NCBI GenBank assembly: GCA_029204225.1
Contig: MU832100.1
Span: forward strand, 23,390 to 87,389
Length of the DNA: 64,000 nt
Origin: Diphasiastrum complanatum
Taxonomy: Eukaryota > Streptophyta > Lycopodiopsida > Lycopodiales > Lycopodiaceae
Direction: 5' to 3'
Below the pieces are notes generated by a model. That model was not told the DNA's origin. It made no database searches and saw nothing but the letters and a program-made list of their open reading frames with translations. A program made the translations under genes and the position numbers. Of the stretch, positions 48,290 through 59,998 are shown piece after piece (the first letter of the stretch is position 1; each line of letters begins with the position of its first letter).

Positions 48290-49290
48290 AGTGAATCCTC
48301 TTCATCATCTTTGATGCTTGTGTGTTTGGATCTAGGGTTGAAGGTGGATACGAAATACTTGTTACAATTTTGCCACCGATGTCAGGGAGCTACGCCAAGT
48401 TTTTCATTTTTCAGCATGTTTTTGATCCATGCTTGGATGTTAGCTTGCATTTAGACATCTTGTTTTGGCATGGTCACAAAAGGGACAAAATCTTCATCAG
48501 ACACTGATAACTTTCTATTCCTTTGCAGCCAACCTTTCTTGACTTGCAAACATTACCGCCTTGATGCAGCCGCTGAAGCTACAGTTTGAAGAGCGAAGGT
48601 TTCTTCCCAGCCGATTTCTAGAAACTGAACAAAAGCCACCAAAAAGTGTGAAAAACCATGAATACCAAAAAATAAAAAAAAACAACCAACCTTTGCCTGG
48701 TCTACTATATCTAGATCTGACCCAGATGTATCTATATCTAGGTTGGCAAAGGTTAGTTCCAAAAATAGAAGGCTAAAGACACCATTCCACTAGTTGTTGG
48801 TAACCTTTTATAAAAAGTCTAATACCTTTCTGCAAGAATATTAGTTCTCTGAGAGGAACCTTCACCTGAACTTTTGCCAGAGTTACAGTCAGTCCATCGT
48901 ACTATTTTTGGCAATCAGTAAGTTGGGCAAACGTTAAGTCAAGGTCAGTTGTTATATTTAGCTACTTTTGTCAAAAGTGTTATTTTTTGCAAAAATAATA
49001 GTATCACGCCTGATCCTTTGTCTAAACCTTCACTGATTCGTTTGAGATTTCCAAATATAGTAATCCATCATTTTTGAGTTTGACGAAGGTCAGATCCATC
49101 TAGATTATACAAAAAGTCTATCTTAATCCTCGCCAAGCTGCAAAAAGTTATTGTTCATCAAACAAAAACCTTGGTCAGTTCTACCCTAGAATGATCACTA
49201 TCAGATATATCTATTGTCAATCAGACAAAAATCAGTTTTATAGATTTGTCAAAAATAGCTATATAAGTGACTTTTTAATCCAAAATAGTA
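48290..49290 (+). mobile_element. Ty3/gypsy 5' leader, copy 1
   Basis: Direct repeat of 51960-53130. Shared landmarks are AATCCTCTTCATC, TCTAGGGTTGAAGGTGGATA, GGATGTTAGCTTGCATTTAG, AAATCTTCATCAGACA and TTGGTAACCTTTT. At 48368-48387 it has TTTTGCCACCGATGTCAGGG, a degraded form of the TGGYGCCRTTGCCRGGGA primer site used by several plant gypsy lineages. The bases before it (to 48365, ending ACA) would be the LTR end. Gag follows directly at 49291. Confidence 0.75.
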
Positions 49291-50690
49291 GTGAAAGAAC
49301 AAGTTATTGGTAAAATTTCACCTCGTCTAGAGTTACCAAAGTATAATGAGTTATCTGATCTAGTCAGATTTCTCAAAATCTGTTCTGAATCATGTGAGGT
49401 TTATGATGAAGTTTCTCCACATGATAAACTTAAGCTATTTCCTATGGCCTTAACGGGAGCAACACAATATTGGTTTTACAACCAAGTTGAGATTGAACAT
49501 ATGGATTGGGAAGTGGTTAAAGCTAGCCTAATCACAAGATTTGAATCCAAAACATTCTTGGAAGATCTTTTTTTACTTTTAAGTAAAATTAAAATGGGAA
49601 AGAGAGAAAGGGTGTGAGATTGTATTGAACGGGTCAAGCATCTTAGATCAAAGTGTGATTCGAAACTAATTAATAATGACGTTATGATTATGTGGTTTTT
49701 AGCAAGTCTACCTAAAAGGATTAGACGGGAACTCAAACAACGAGCAGATTATACGTTACAACATGCTATGGATGATGCAATACGCGAAGAGGATGAAGAT
49801 TCAGATGAAACGTGGGAATGCTTCCATATACAGTGGGGCAAACCACTACAACATCCACAAACATTGCATCTACAAACATAAAAAAATCACAGAATTGTTG
49901 AATGTCCGAATAAAAAAAAGTTCATCCCACTCTGTCGAGAATGCGGTTATGGACATTATTACAGTGACTATCCAGCAAGACCCAAACCACCATCAATAAC
50001 TGGTCCATTGAATATGATTACAACTAAGCAAAGGCCAGCAGTCCAACCCATTGAACCAAGTGCACCATTGATAATTGTTACACGAGCTAAAAAATAGAGA
50101 GGAGTTTCTATTGATCGAACATCTTTTACATCTGTGCCAACTACTAATTTACCCACCGCATCAGGGGTGTATCCGAATCTTGACTCTAAGCAGAAGAAAT
50201 ACCAAACATGAGGCAATGGATCAAAGATTTACAAAAAGAGGAGGCATTGGAAGCCACCAAAGCTGCAGCAGAGATTCATTCTTCACTTGTGCCGCCATTG
50301 GATTTACATAATCCATGAACAAATGATAATCACTCAGTTGCACCATCGTGAAGAGCCCTTCAAGATGACCGAATTTGAAGCGCTGCAAATAGAACTGATC
50401 ATGAATATTCTATCTAGTAAGATGGATATTACATTGGAATAATTTCTTAATTTGGCGCCTCAAGCAAAAGAAGTGTTAGCGGAAATATTGACTTAGATTG
50501 AACTAACAGTCCATCAGGGACCACTATGTTGTGCCAGTTTTGAAGAATCAAACGAAGTACTCAATGTAGGGGTAGCCCAGGAGAGTGAGCAGAGAAATAT
50601 CACATTACTGATACATCATAAACAATTTGCTAAAGAGGCAACCATGATAGATGGAAGTTAATTTGATCTCAACAAAGCTATTTGCTAAAT
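49291..50690 (+). pseudogene. Ty3/gypsy gag
   Basis: Reads MKEQVIGKISPRLELPKYNE, KLFPMALTGATQYWFYNQVE, MDWEVVKASLITRFESKTFL and IERVKHLRSKCDSKLINNDV, the gypsy retrotransposon gag signature (L-T-G-A-x-x-WF). It continues MIMWFLASLPKRIRRELKQR, then a zinc-knuckle-like CRECGYGHYYSDYP whose last Cys is Tyr, and a Pro/Thr-rich tail. Stops occur after KRERV, HLQT, AKK and elsewhere. Further frames to 50690 are acidic, and TMIDGS near 50650 might be the start of a protease. RT and integrase of this element are absent; copia sequence takes over at about 50740. Confidence 0.8.
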
Positions 50691-50739
50691 GCAGCCTTAC
50701 AAGGATGAAACCTGCAACTTTTGCTATCAAGCTAGCTAA

Positions 50740-51945
50740 TTAGACTACAGTTTGTCATAAAGACATAGTGGAAGACATACTTGTCAAGATTTTCGGAGTC
50801 CAGTTTGTCATTACTTTGGTAGTAATGGACCACTTTGCTAGTGATTTCTACAAAAAGAAGAGAGATCAAGGTGAGAAGCAAACCAACCTTACTATTGATA
50901 AAGATGTTATTGATGAACATATCTCAAATGATGCTTTTGTTATGTCATCTTGTTTAATGGCTAATCATGGAGACATTGATCCTTGGTGGATTGATAGTGG
51001 AGCTACATCACATATGACATATCATGAGGAGTATTACTCATCTTTGATGGCATTTGAAGGTGACCTGCATGGCCAATGATGGTGAGTGTGCAATCAAAGG
51101 GATTGGCACAATTCCTATTTCTCTCTACTAATAGGAATGTGAGTTTGAGAGACGTTTTGTTCATTACTTCCATTACTAAGAATCTTCTTAGTGTGAGTCA
51201 ATTACATGATAAGGGATTCAAGGTGGAGTTTTGGTGTTGATGTTTGTTTGATCAAAAGAGAAGATGAATTGATTACAAAATGGAAGAGGCAAGGTAAGTT
51301 GTTTAAACTTGATGCTTGTGTTGTTTCTAACCAAGTTGGATGCATGAAAAAAGAGCAAAAGTCAATGCAAGAGGTGCGGCACAAGATAATGGGACATCTC
51401 AACTACAAGTCATTGGAGGTGATGGCAAAGAGGCAAGTTGTGTTTGGTCTTCCTAAGTTTCTAACAAGCTTGAATCATGTTTGTGAGCAATGTGATTTAT
51501 CAAAGTCACATAGATTACCTTACAAGAGGTCTACATCAAGATCAAGAAAGCCTTTCCAACTTATGCATTTAGATATTCATTGTGTTACTACAATTAGCAA
51601 TGGAGGTGCTAAGATGTATGTGACTTTCATTGATGATTTTAGTAGATTTTGTTGGGTCTATCTACTAAAAAACAAAAATGAAGTGTTTGATGTCTTTGTC
51701 AAGTTCAAGATTGAAAGGGAGGTTTAATCTACTACAAAGATCAAGTGCTTGAGAAGTGACAATGGCGGTGAGTATATTTCTACCAAGTTCAAGGCTTTTT
51801 GTGATGAGAATGGGATCAAGAGGGAATACACAAGCCCAAGGACACCACAACAAAATGGAGTGGCTGAGAGGAAGAATAGAACTTTGTGTGAGGGTGCCAA
51901 AGCCATGAGGTTAGGTGGTAATCTTCCTAAATCTTTTTGGAAATG
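50740..51945 (+). pseudogene. Copia fragment: zinc knuckle, protease, integrase core
   Basis: A degraded CCHC remnant (HFASDFYKKK, final Cys replaced by Phe) is followed by DPWWIDSGATSHMTYHEEYY, the protease box, near 50985. A frameshifted linker follows. The HHCC zinc site reads RHKIMGHLNYKSLEVMAKRQ...CEQC, where the leading Trp is lost. The catalytic core has LMHLDIHCVTTISNGGAKMY, LRSDNGGEYISTKFKAFCDE and SPRTPQQNGVAERKNRTLCE, with all three acids present. It stops at SFWK (51945), where gypsy leader copy 2 begins. Stops lie near 51725 and elsewhere. It is flanked on both sides by gypsy sequence, so it was inserted into or recombined with a gypsy element. Confidence 0.9.
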
Positions 51946-51959
51946 AACTTTCGCATGAC

Positions 51960-53130
51960 ATGTTACAATCCTCTTCATCGCTTGATGTCTTGTAGGTGCT
52001 TAGATCTAGGGTTGAAGGTGGATAGGAAATCTCGCTACAATTTTGGTGCCATTGCCAGGGAGCTACACCAATTTTTTATTCTCATCATGTTTCTAATCAA
52101 TGGATGGATGTTAGCTTGCATTTAGGCATCTTGGTTTTGGCAAAATAATATTTAAGTGCATTTTAGGGTTAGTTTTGGGAGAATTTTGCTTGATTTGTGT
52201 GGATTTCTTAATTGTAATCTGTTTTGATTGATGAGCAATAAAGGCCAGATAGATGACCATTCCTAAGATCCATTTGGATATGAAGAAACCAGAGAAACCA
52301 CAAAAATCGATCATTTTCTGCAATTTGGTGACAAAAGAGGTGAAATCTTCATCAGACATTGATAAGTTTTTGTTCCTTTGCAACCAATCTTTGCCCACTT
52401 GCAAACAGGACCGCTTGGATGCAACAAAGCTATAGTTTGAAAGGCGAAGGTTACTTTCCAACCATTTTTCAGAAACTGAAGAAAAACAACCAAAACAGTG
52501 ATAAATTCTCTAAAATAAAAAATACATAAAAAACAAACAGTTGTCTATTCTATTGTATATAGAAATGATTTAGATTTGTTTATTGCCAGGTCAGCAAATG
52601 TTAATTCTAAAAGTAGAAGGCTAAAGTGAACGTTTCAGTAGTTTTTGGTAACCTTTTGTTGAAAGTTTTATATCTTTCTTCAAGAATATCAGTTCTTTGA
52701 GAGGAACCTTTGTCTAAACCTTCGCCAATATCATCAGTTAGTCCATCATAGCGAGTTAGGCGAAAGTTAAGTCAAGAAATATTTGTGGTTCTGATCTATT
52801 TTTGTCAAAAACTTTCATTTTTTATATAAATACATGTATCTCCCTTCAACTTTTGCCTAATCAATCGCCAGTCTCTTTGAGTTTTCCAAATATATTAATA
52901 CATTATTTTTGAGTTTGGTGAAGGTTAGTTCCGTCTAAATTGTTCAAAATATCTATTTAACCCTTTCCAAGCTGCAAAAGTCTCATCCTTCACCAGTAGA
53001 ACCTTTGCCAGTTCTACCATAGTTATATTATTGTCAGATCTATCTCCAGTTAGACAAGCAAAGGTTAGTTTGTTTAGATTTGTCAAAAACATCCATTAAG
53101 TGATTTTTTTATTCAAAAAAGTATTGAAGA
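51960..53130 (+). mobile_element. Ty3/gypsy 5' leader, copy 2
   Basis: Direct repeat of 48290-49290 but longer in the middle. The primer site TGGTGCCATTGCCAGGGA at 52044-52061 is close to the gypsy consensus, preceded by CTACA as an LTR end. Similarity ends at about 53130, where copy 1 passes into gag; here no gag follows. Confidence 0.8.
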
Positions 53131-54387
53131 ACCCTCACCGAGTAAATCTTCTTTGCCTAGGGAACCTTCATCCATACCATTTTTGAGTTAGCTAATGTCA
53201 AATTTGTGCAAAATTCAAGTTGATTTCATACCGAATTCTGAGAAAAATTGTTCAGGCAAATTCTGATTAGGAATCGGTCCAGCCAAAACTCTTAGTGAGG
53301 GAAGGACCTACATTTTCCTTACGCGAGTGATCAGAATCTGACCGCTTCCAATCTTGTTTTGATATAAATTCTTACGGCTTAAATGATTTCTCGGCTTTTC
53401 TCATTTTTCATCAATTTTTCTCTTGGGCTAGTGTGCTCGTACTAGTGCATGGGCCCAGGTTCCAGGGTCTCATGAATCCCATAGTGCCCGTATATTCCAA
53501 CGACACACTAAGGATTGTGTTCTAGATGTGGCATCAAAACGAAAGCAACTATGTTGAATCTCATAGGCCCAGGAGGATTTTTTGCCTCACCAGGCTCCCA
53601 TTAGCCCTCTCTCTATGTTTAGTCAATGAATTGGACAACATTTGCTCTAGTTAAAACATTCACACACCATTTAACATGATTAACATACTACTTGTGTAGC
53701 CTTACTACCAATGCATCTATTATTAGTGATTAGCACACCTCAATTAAGCACATGGTATAAAAATGCCAATCACATTCACAAAACATGTATCCATGGTTTA
53801 ACTATGAGTGATTGAGGACTATATTCATACTTTGATCCTTCTAAACAATGACAAGAATAAAAAACACTCTATCCAGAAATATACCTCAATACCTATGCTC
53901 AGGTTGCACTCACTGGGGAAAGGGCTCCGTCGTGAAGACCACTCATAAAAGATTTGGTTTTCCAAGACACAACAAACTGCTGATTGAAATAGCTCATGGA
54001 AAGGCGCGATCACTCACAAAGCGAAAATACATTGAGAGTATGGTCGTTGGCCAATCGTTGGCCTATGGAAAAGAAGTGCGTTGATGAGAGAGTGTGCTGC
54101 TAGTGAGAGGTCGTTGGCCCATTGGCAGCCAGATCGCAGGGGAGTTTTGCCACTAGTAGACATCAGCGCGATGATTGGGAGGAGTGAATAGGTTGATGTC
54201 CCCATTACTAACTCTCAGATGGCCGTTGTGGAGTCTTTCCACCAAGAAGTGCGCCGCAGTCTGTATAGATCTTCAGGTGGGTAGCGCTATCTCATGAAGA
54301 ATCGGCTCCCTGCTATTCTCCTTGTGATGGAGAGGATGTGCTTAGTTTGCAGGTGAGTTCTCTCTCCGGAACAAAAAGAGCACAAGT
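53131..54387. other. No recognised gene
   Basis: Mixed-composition sequence with only short unsupported frames. Confidence 0.3.
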
Positions 54388-54618
54388 ATGTCACATTACA
54401 CTCTAGAAAATGACAAGCTTCTACGAAGGCAACAGTTGGGAATCCAGAGCACTCTAGAAAATGACAAGCTTCTACGAAGGCAACAGTTGGGAATCCAGAG
54501 CAGAGTCATCTTTTATAATCATACCAAAGTACAAACAATGAGCATGTTTTCTTTGCACCATCGAAAACAAGGCAGACTCAGTATTTCCTTGACAACAAAA
54601 GGTACATCATCTTATTGA
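54388..54618 (+). CDS. Unknown 76-codon frame with a 17-residue duplication
   Basis: Begins MSHYTLENDKLLRRQQLGIQ. The segment TLENDKLLRRQQLGIQS occurs twice in a row because of the 51-bp tandem duplication at 54399-54500, which preserves the frame. No family, Kozak context or introns can be supported. Coding status is doubtful and the next frame (54675-54959) may belong to the same unit. Confidence 0.25.
   Translation: MSHYTLENDKLLRRQQLGIQSTLENDKLLRRQQLGIQSRVIFYNHTKVQTMSMFSLHHRKQGRLSISLTTKGTSSY
54399..54500. repeat. Perfect 51-bp tandem duplication
   Basis: Units 54399-54449 and 54450-54500 are identical, beginning CACTCTAGAAAATG and ending GAATCCAGAG. Perfect identity in a decayed region suggests a very recent event. 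Confidence 0.97.
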
Positions 54619-54674
54619 ACAGGTTGTTGGACATGCCTCACAACACAGATAACACATTCTAAGAAGGAAAAGTC

Positions 54675-54959
54675 TTGGCCTCACAGCCTAGGAACACCCT
54701 CAGAAGCAGAACTCAGACTCTCAATATTGTCCATAGAGATACCAAAAAGCAGATTTATGTTGTGAAGGATACAACCAGCCCCTCAGAAGACCCAATCCAT
54801 CCTAATATCAGAGATCAGTTCAAGAGCACACATTCTTGGATAAGGGTCGAACTCAACACATTAGAGTATCCTATGAGGGAAAATGCCATGGCAGTATCAG
54901 AAATCACCATGAGAACACTCTGTAAAACACAAAACACAGGTCCTGATAAGGAAATGTAA
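54675..54959 (+). CDS. Unknown 94-codon frame
   Basis: Begins MASQPRNTLRSRTQTLNIVH and ends TQNTGPDKEM. Hydrophilic, no recognised domain. It could be chance or an untranslated retroelement leader. Confidence 0.2.
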   Translation: MASQPRNTLRSRTQTLNIVHRDTKKQIYVVKDTTSPSEDPIHPNIRDQFKSTHSWIRVELNTLEYPMRENAMAVSEITMRTLCKTQNTGPDKEM

Positions 54960-55696
54960 ATGATCAACAGACAGTTCTCTCATAGCTCACAAGGCAGGAC
55001 CACCAGCAGTATCAACATCATTCTTGAACCTTACTCAGCATGAGAACCTCAGCACCATGTTGTTGATAATAGATAGAGGGATGTAGTCACACAGCCCAAA
55101 GCCTGAGAATACAAATTTTCCAGCAGAAATCCAGCACAAGAACTTGGAGGATGAAAACTAACTGATTGAAGAAACAAAAGGTTTCAATTGCCAAAGCTTT
55201 GCTAGCTTTCAACCCACGAAGAGAAAATGTTCTCGAACATTTCGTGACACATGACACGAAATTGTTTGCGACAGATAATAATTCGTGCTCCGAAAAGGAC
55301 CAGCAGGATCAACCAAGTACCATGAAGTACAAACATTTGATCTGATATTGTGACATCAGCAAAAGCGCTTTAGGAACATGGCTAATCTGCCACTCTTGTA
55401 ATCCATGATTAGTTATAGATGTTTAATCTGTCTAATCAGAAAAAGTGACACAACGCGACACAAAAAAATTCGCGAACAATATACATTCGGCTTGATGCAC
55501 ATAAACAGTAAGACAAAAATATACATAATACACGTCTGCCTGTGAGCGAGACAATTTTGCAAGAGGATCAACGGATCCAAGAAGTCCGCTAGTAAGCGAG
55601 ACATTATTCGTGGGAGAATTGTATTTCTCTCATGCCAATGCACTGTGTGGATCTGTCACACAGTGCTTGAAAAACAAGAGGATCAATAGATAATAA
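54960..55696. other. No recognised gene, LTR-like composition
   Basis: Contains ATTCGCGAA/TTCGTG motifs reminiscent of the element D LTR and two AGCGAGACA-type repeats (55554, 55593), but no alignment is convincing. A small inverted repeat ATTTCGTG...CACGAAAT lies at 55239-55262. Confidence 0.3.
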
Positions 55697-56141
55697 TGTT
55701 AGCTGTTATGCACATATTATTCTGATTGTTGTATAGCATTAGAGAGGCTAGGATTAGGGGTCCAATAGCATGCAAGGAGGGATCTCCACGAGTTTCATAT
55801 GTACTTCTCATTCCACTCATAATCTATGTTGAGTTTTTAGTCAAACTTGAGTATTGTGAGATTTGCTTGTTTTACATTCTCTCTCTACTTGAATCCAGCT
55901 TAGCTCTATTCTCTCTCTACCTGAGGAGAGGGCCTTAATTTTACTTAGTTTTTTCAAGGATCACTTTCTTACAAGTGTATGTACTTTGGTTATCAACATA
56001 TGCATCTATCTTTGCCTCTATGCCTTAGTTTTTTTATCTAGGATCTTGGAATTCAATCTAGCATCCATCAACAAGTGCATAAGCTTGTGTAGGAGATCAT
56101 TCACACACTTTAGGGCATTCCCAAATGTGTGAAATTTCACA
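55697..56141 (+). mobile_element. 5' LTR of copia element F
   Basis: The end is fixed by TTTCACA followed by the PBS at 56142. The start TGTTAGCTG is inferred. It shares CTCTCTCTACCTGAG, ACTTAGTTTTTTC and an AAATGTGTGAAA end with the LTR at 26380-27035. Confidence 0.6.
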
Positions 56142-56153
56142 TGCTATCAAAGC
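56142..56153 (+). promoter_or_regulatory. Degraded primer-binding site of element F
   Basis: TGCTATCAAAGC differs from TGGTATCAGAGC at two positions and directly follows the LTR end. Confidence 0.7.
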
Positions 56154-56619
56154 GTACCTAAGTGTTTGATGCTTGTTTCATCCAAAGTTCCAAAAATTTC
56201 ATGAAAATCGAGATCTAGAGAGTGTAGTTTGCATCTCCCATGCTATCTCAAGCAAAATTGGATCAAAAGGGTTCATAATCATAAAGATTGAATCATTTTT
56301 TTATGTCATCTATTTGAGATCTAGTCATCATTATGAGGTCATAGTCACTTTCTTTCATACAATTGGCTTGTATTTGAGTGATTTGTGGATTCTTGGAGTG
56401 TTTCACACGTGCCAAAGATAGTTTGGCCCCAAACTTTGCCTATACTCCATCAATTGATGAGAGGTTGATCTAGTTTGAGAGAGATTGGTAGAGCTAGTGA
56501 GATCCATCTCACATTTTGTTGCAAGATCTTGCATAGGAGTTGTAGTACACCTTTCAAGGATCTTATAGTGAGAGAGAAGCAACATTTATTGTCTCATCAC
56601 AAGGAGTCTTCACTGTTAC

Positions 56620-56825
56620 ATGGCATCTATGGGTTCCTACCTATTGGAATCTAGTGAAAGACTATATAGCGCCAACTATTATATTTGGAAGGTTAGAATG
56701 GAGTCAATCTTGATACTCCAAGATGTGATGGACATTGTACTTGGGATTGAGGAGGAGCCTCAAGTCCTTCAAGAAGTACAAAAGTATAAGAAAAGAGCTA
56801 GGATGGCTCTCCATTATATCAAGAT
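56620..56825 (+). pseudogene. Element F: gag start, truncated
   Basis: MASMGSYLLESSERLYSANY and IWKVRMESILILQDVMDIVL, then YKKRARMALHYIKI. This is a close relative of element E gag, with the same start and a similar leader length (467 nt after the PBS). Similarity ends abruptly at 56825, where TGTTGAAATCCAG begins, which itself looks like the start of an LTR. Confidence 0.8.
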
Positions 56826-57544
56826 TGTTGAAATCCAGCAGGTTCGCACATGTGGAAAACCAATTCCAAGTGTGAATGATCTTATTAGGCTTTGTGTTTA
56901 GCACATAAACTGATTCTAGATTGTATATCAAGATCTAGTTCAAGAATTTATAACTAAAACACAATCTAGCATACTAGTAATCAAAGAATGGTTACTTTCA
57001 CAATCAATGAAGAAAGTACAAAAAAATTAATGCATTAGCATAACCTCCTCCACGAGTTAGAGAGAGAGTGCAAAATTCAAACATATAAGGCAATAGATCC
57101 AAACTGACAAGAAATGGCTTCAATGCTTGGTTCATCATCAAAGATTGTGAGAGAACTCACATACATTTATGGTGGATGGAATGGCTCGTGGTAAGCTAGC
57201 ATTCATCTACTTTCTTCCACATCAAAAGTGAAAACTAACAAACTAGTGACATATGTCACTTTACATGCATATCTATCTACCTACTTTTACCATGTGGCAA
57301 TTTCTAAACTAGAATTGTCCATTGCACTTTGTGCATGCTTTGCATGTCACTTTGGAACACTTACAATCTTTGCATGTGATATAACTCGAGTTTCTACAAG
57401 CTCATATTTGGCATTTATATGCCTTAAATCTATATGCATGTTGTATTTGACCAACTAGACTTCATATAACCCATGTAGCTCGAGTTTCCTCTAGGCCCAA
57501 ATTTGGCATTTTCAATATGAAACATTACATACATATAGAAAAAT
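56826..57544. other. Unassigned, possibly another LTR
   Basis: Begins with LTR-like TGTTGAAATC. No partner or far end found. No coding signal. Confidence 0.3.
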
Positions 57545-58290
57545 AAAAGTTATGGCAGTTGAAGATTCATACCCTACCTAATATCGGAGCCGAGCGACCA
57601 ATGACCTGTTCACACTATACATAATGCTCATGGTTGCGTGGCTGAGATATTGTAGCATCTATTTATAGCATTGTGTAGATCATGAGAAACTACACACTTT
57701 TTCATTTTGGATCACTTCAATCCGACACACGGTTATAAAGTTATGGCCATCTGAAGATTCATACCCTCCTTGATATCGAAGCCGAGCGACCCATGGCCTC
57801 TTTCACTGAACATAATGCTTCGGTTTTGTAGCTCCAAAATCGCAGCCACGCGACCAGAGCATTATGTTTAGTGAGAAAAGGGCCACGGTCGCTTGGCTCC
57901 GATATCTCAACCGTGCAACACAAAGTATATATTCAATGAGAACAGGTCATTGTCGCTCGGACCCCGATATCGGGGTAGGGTATGAATCTTCAAAGTACCA
58001 TAACTTAATCATGCATCAGATTGAGAGGTGATTCAAAAAGCAAAAGTGTGCAGTTTTTCCTTATCTACGCAATTGTGTAAACAAATGCTACAATATCTCA
58101 GCCACACGACCAGATCACTATGTTCAGTTTGAATAAGGTCATTGGTCGCTCGGCTCCGATATCAGGTAGGGGTATTGAATTTTAAACTGCCATAACTTTT
58201 TAACCGTGCGTTGGATTGAAGTGATCCAAAAAGAAAAAGTGTGCAATTTTTCATGATATACGTAATGGTGTAAAGAGATTCTACACTTAT
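57545..58290. repeat. Four-unit cluster in opposed orientations
   Basis: A unit containing GTTATGG, GAAGATTCATACCCT, ATATCGGAGCCGAGCGACC and CTACACACTTTTTC occurs twice forward (anchors 57553 and 57739) and twice reversed (anchors 57978 and 58171). The outer copies are strongly alike: ATATCGGAGCCGAGCGACCA at 57581 recurs reversed at about 58142. The whole forms an imperfect palindrome of about 750 bp centred near 57850-57900. Confidence 0.8.
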
Positions 58291-58455
58291 TTTACTAGAG
58301 GCAATCTATTTTTCTCCTCCACATGTGCTCACTCCACCTGCCCTTCCGTAATGTGGCAAGGCACGACGCGACGCGAGGCATGACGCGACATGATGACATA
58401 TGCGTGAGGACATGGCCTCGGGTTCCCACCCACCTCATTTTGAATTTTAGTGTCA
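58291..58455. other. Spacer with GACGCGA repeats
   Basis: CGACGCGACGCGAGG and GACGCGACATGATG at 58361-58400; no gene. Confidence 0.35.
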
Positions 58456-59429
58456 TTAGTTTATCCTCAGAAGTGGCTGTCTAAAATTGAAGTCGGGCAG
58501 TCTATGATGTTCTCTCTCTACATTCTTTAAGGGCCCATATTGAGTCCGAAGTTCCCCTAATGTGATCCAAAGTACTTCCTTTGTTGTTGTAGTAAGTGAT
58601 TTATATTTTGCTTTACAAGAAGAGAGAGATATGGTATCTTGCTTTTTAGAAAGCCAAGATATTAAATTCCCTCCAAGGTAATTTGCATATGCACTTGTAG
58701 ATTTTCGATTCACTTTATCACTAGCAAAATCTGAGTCAGAATATCCAATCATAGAAAGGTCTTCACTCTTGTACAACAATCCATAATCATAGGTTGAAGA
58801 TATGTACCTAAGTACCCTTTTTGGCCATTTCCAATGATGAATTGTAGGATTTTGCATAGCTTGGTTATCTTATGAACAGTAAAACTTAAATCAGGCCTAG
58901 TTATGGTATTAAGGAGCCTACAAGACTCCTAAAAAGTGTGATGTCCACAAAGGATCTTTCATCACCTTTATAGGATCTTTCACAATTTTCTCCTATGGAG
59001 TATCAATACTCTTACAATCTAACATATTAAATTTCTTCACATTGAAAGAGCATACTTGGATTGACAAATAAAAGCTTTATCATTATTTAAAGTCAATCTC
59101 TAGGCCTAAAATGTAATGAATTTTTTCAAGATCTTTGCATCTTGAATTCTCCTCCAAGTGTAACTTTAGTTTCTTCAACTAAATTGATACAACTTCACTT
59201 AGGATAATATCATCAACATAAATTAGAAGAATGACAATATCACTAGCATAAAACTTGATATACATGGAAGGATCATAGTCACTAAGAATGAATCCTATTG
59301 AGATAAGGAAAGAGTTAAGTTGAGCAAACCATGGTCTTGGTGCTTGCTTTAGTCCATAAAGACTTTTAAAGAGCAAGCAAACTTTGGACTCATTTTTTTA
59401 TGAATCCTTGCGGTTGTTCCATATAGAAT
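58456..59429 (-). pseudogene. Copia element I: RT to RNase H, cut by LTR G
   Basis: Minus strand. EQPQGFIK at 59395-59420 is the RT segment where the G LTR enters. Then 59376-59179 reads LFKSLYGLKQAPRPWFAQLN and the intact active site LLIYVDDIILSE. A degraded connection follows (TRPDLSFTVHKITK near 58900). RNase H at 58857-58456 has HHWKWPKRVLRYISSTYDYG, YSDSDFASDKVNRKSTSAYA and DTISLSSCKAKYKSLTTTTK; Lys replaces the Glu of the usual EAEY. The upstream half (integrase, gag) is not found beyond G. Confidence 0.88.
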
Positions 59430-59863
59430 TGGAGTTACGAGCAGTTCTTTATGTGTAGAATCAAATTATCAGTGTAGGAATCATAGACTGCCATGAAAGA
59501 GAGATTGCAAAAGGAATTAGGTGTCTGAGACAGCCATGCAATCCTCTAATACTGATAACCTAATATGAAAATAATGTAGAATTGATTCAGGCATCAGAGA
59601 TAGCCATACAATTCTCTTCTTAATAATGTTTCTGTGAGAGGAGCGAGAGTTATCATTCAACAAGAGTGCAGAGGTGTAGAACAATAGCAAATCTATATTG
59701 AAGTTGTAAATACAACGATCAGACCACAGTACAATTGCACTGATAAGTGTGTGATCCTACTAACAGATTCAAGACAATTGCTAATGTTCTAAATATTTCT
59801 CTCTCTCTCTCTCTCTCTCCTCTCCTCTCTCCTCTATCTCTCACTCAACAATATCTTCTCTCT

Positions 59864-59894
<31 letters not shown>

Positions 59895-59960
59895 CATCTC
59901 TCTCTCGTCTCTCTCATCTCTTCTCTCATCTCTCTCATCTCTCTCTCCTCTCTACTCTCA

Positions 59961-59998
<38 letters not shown>

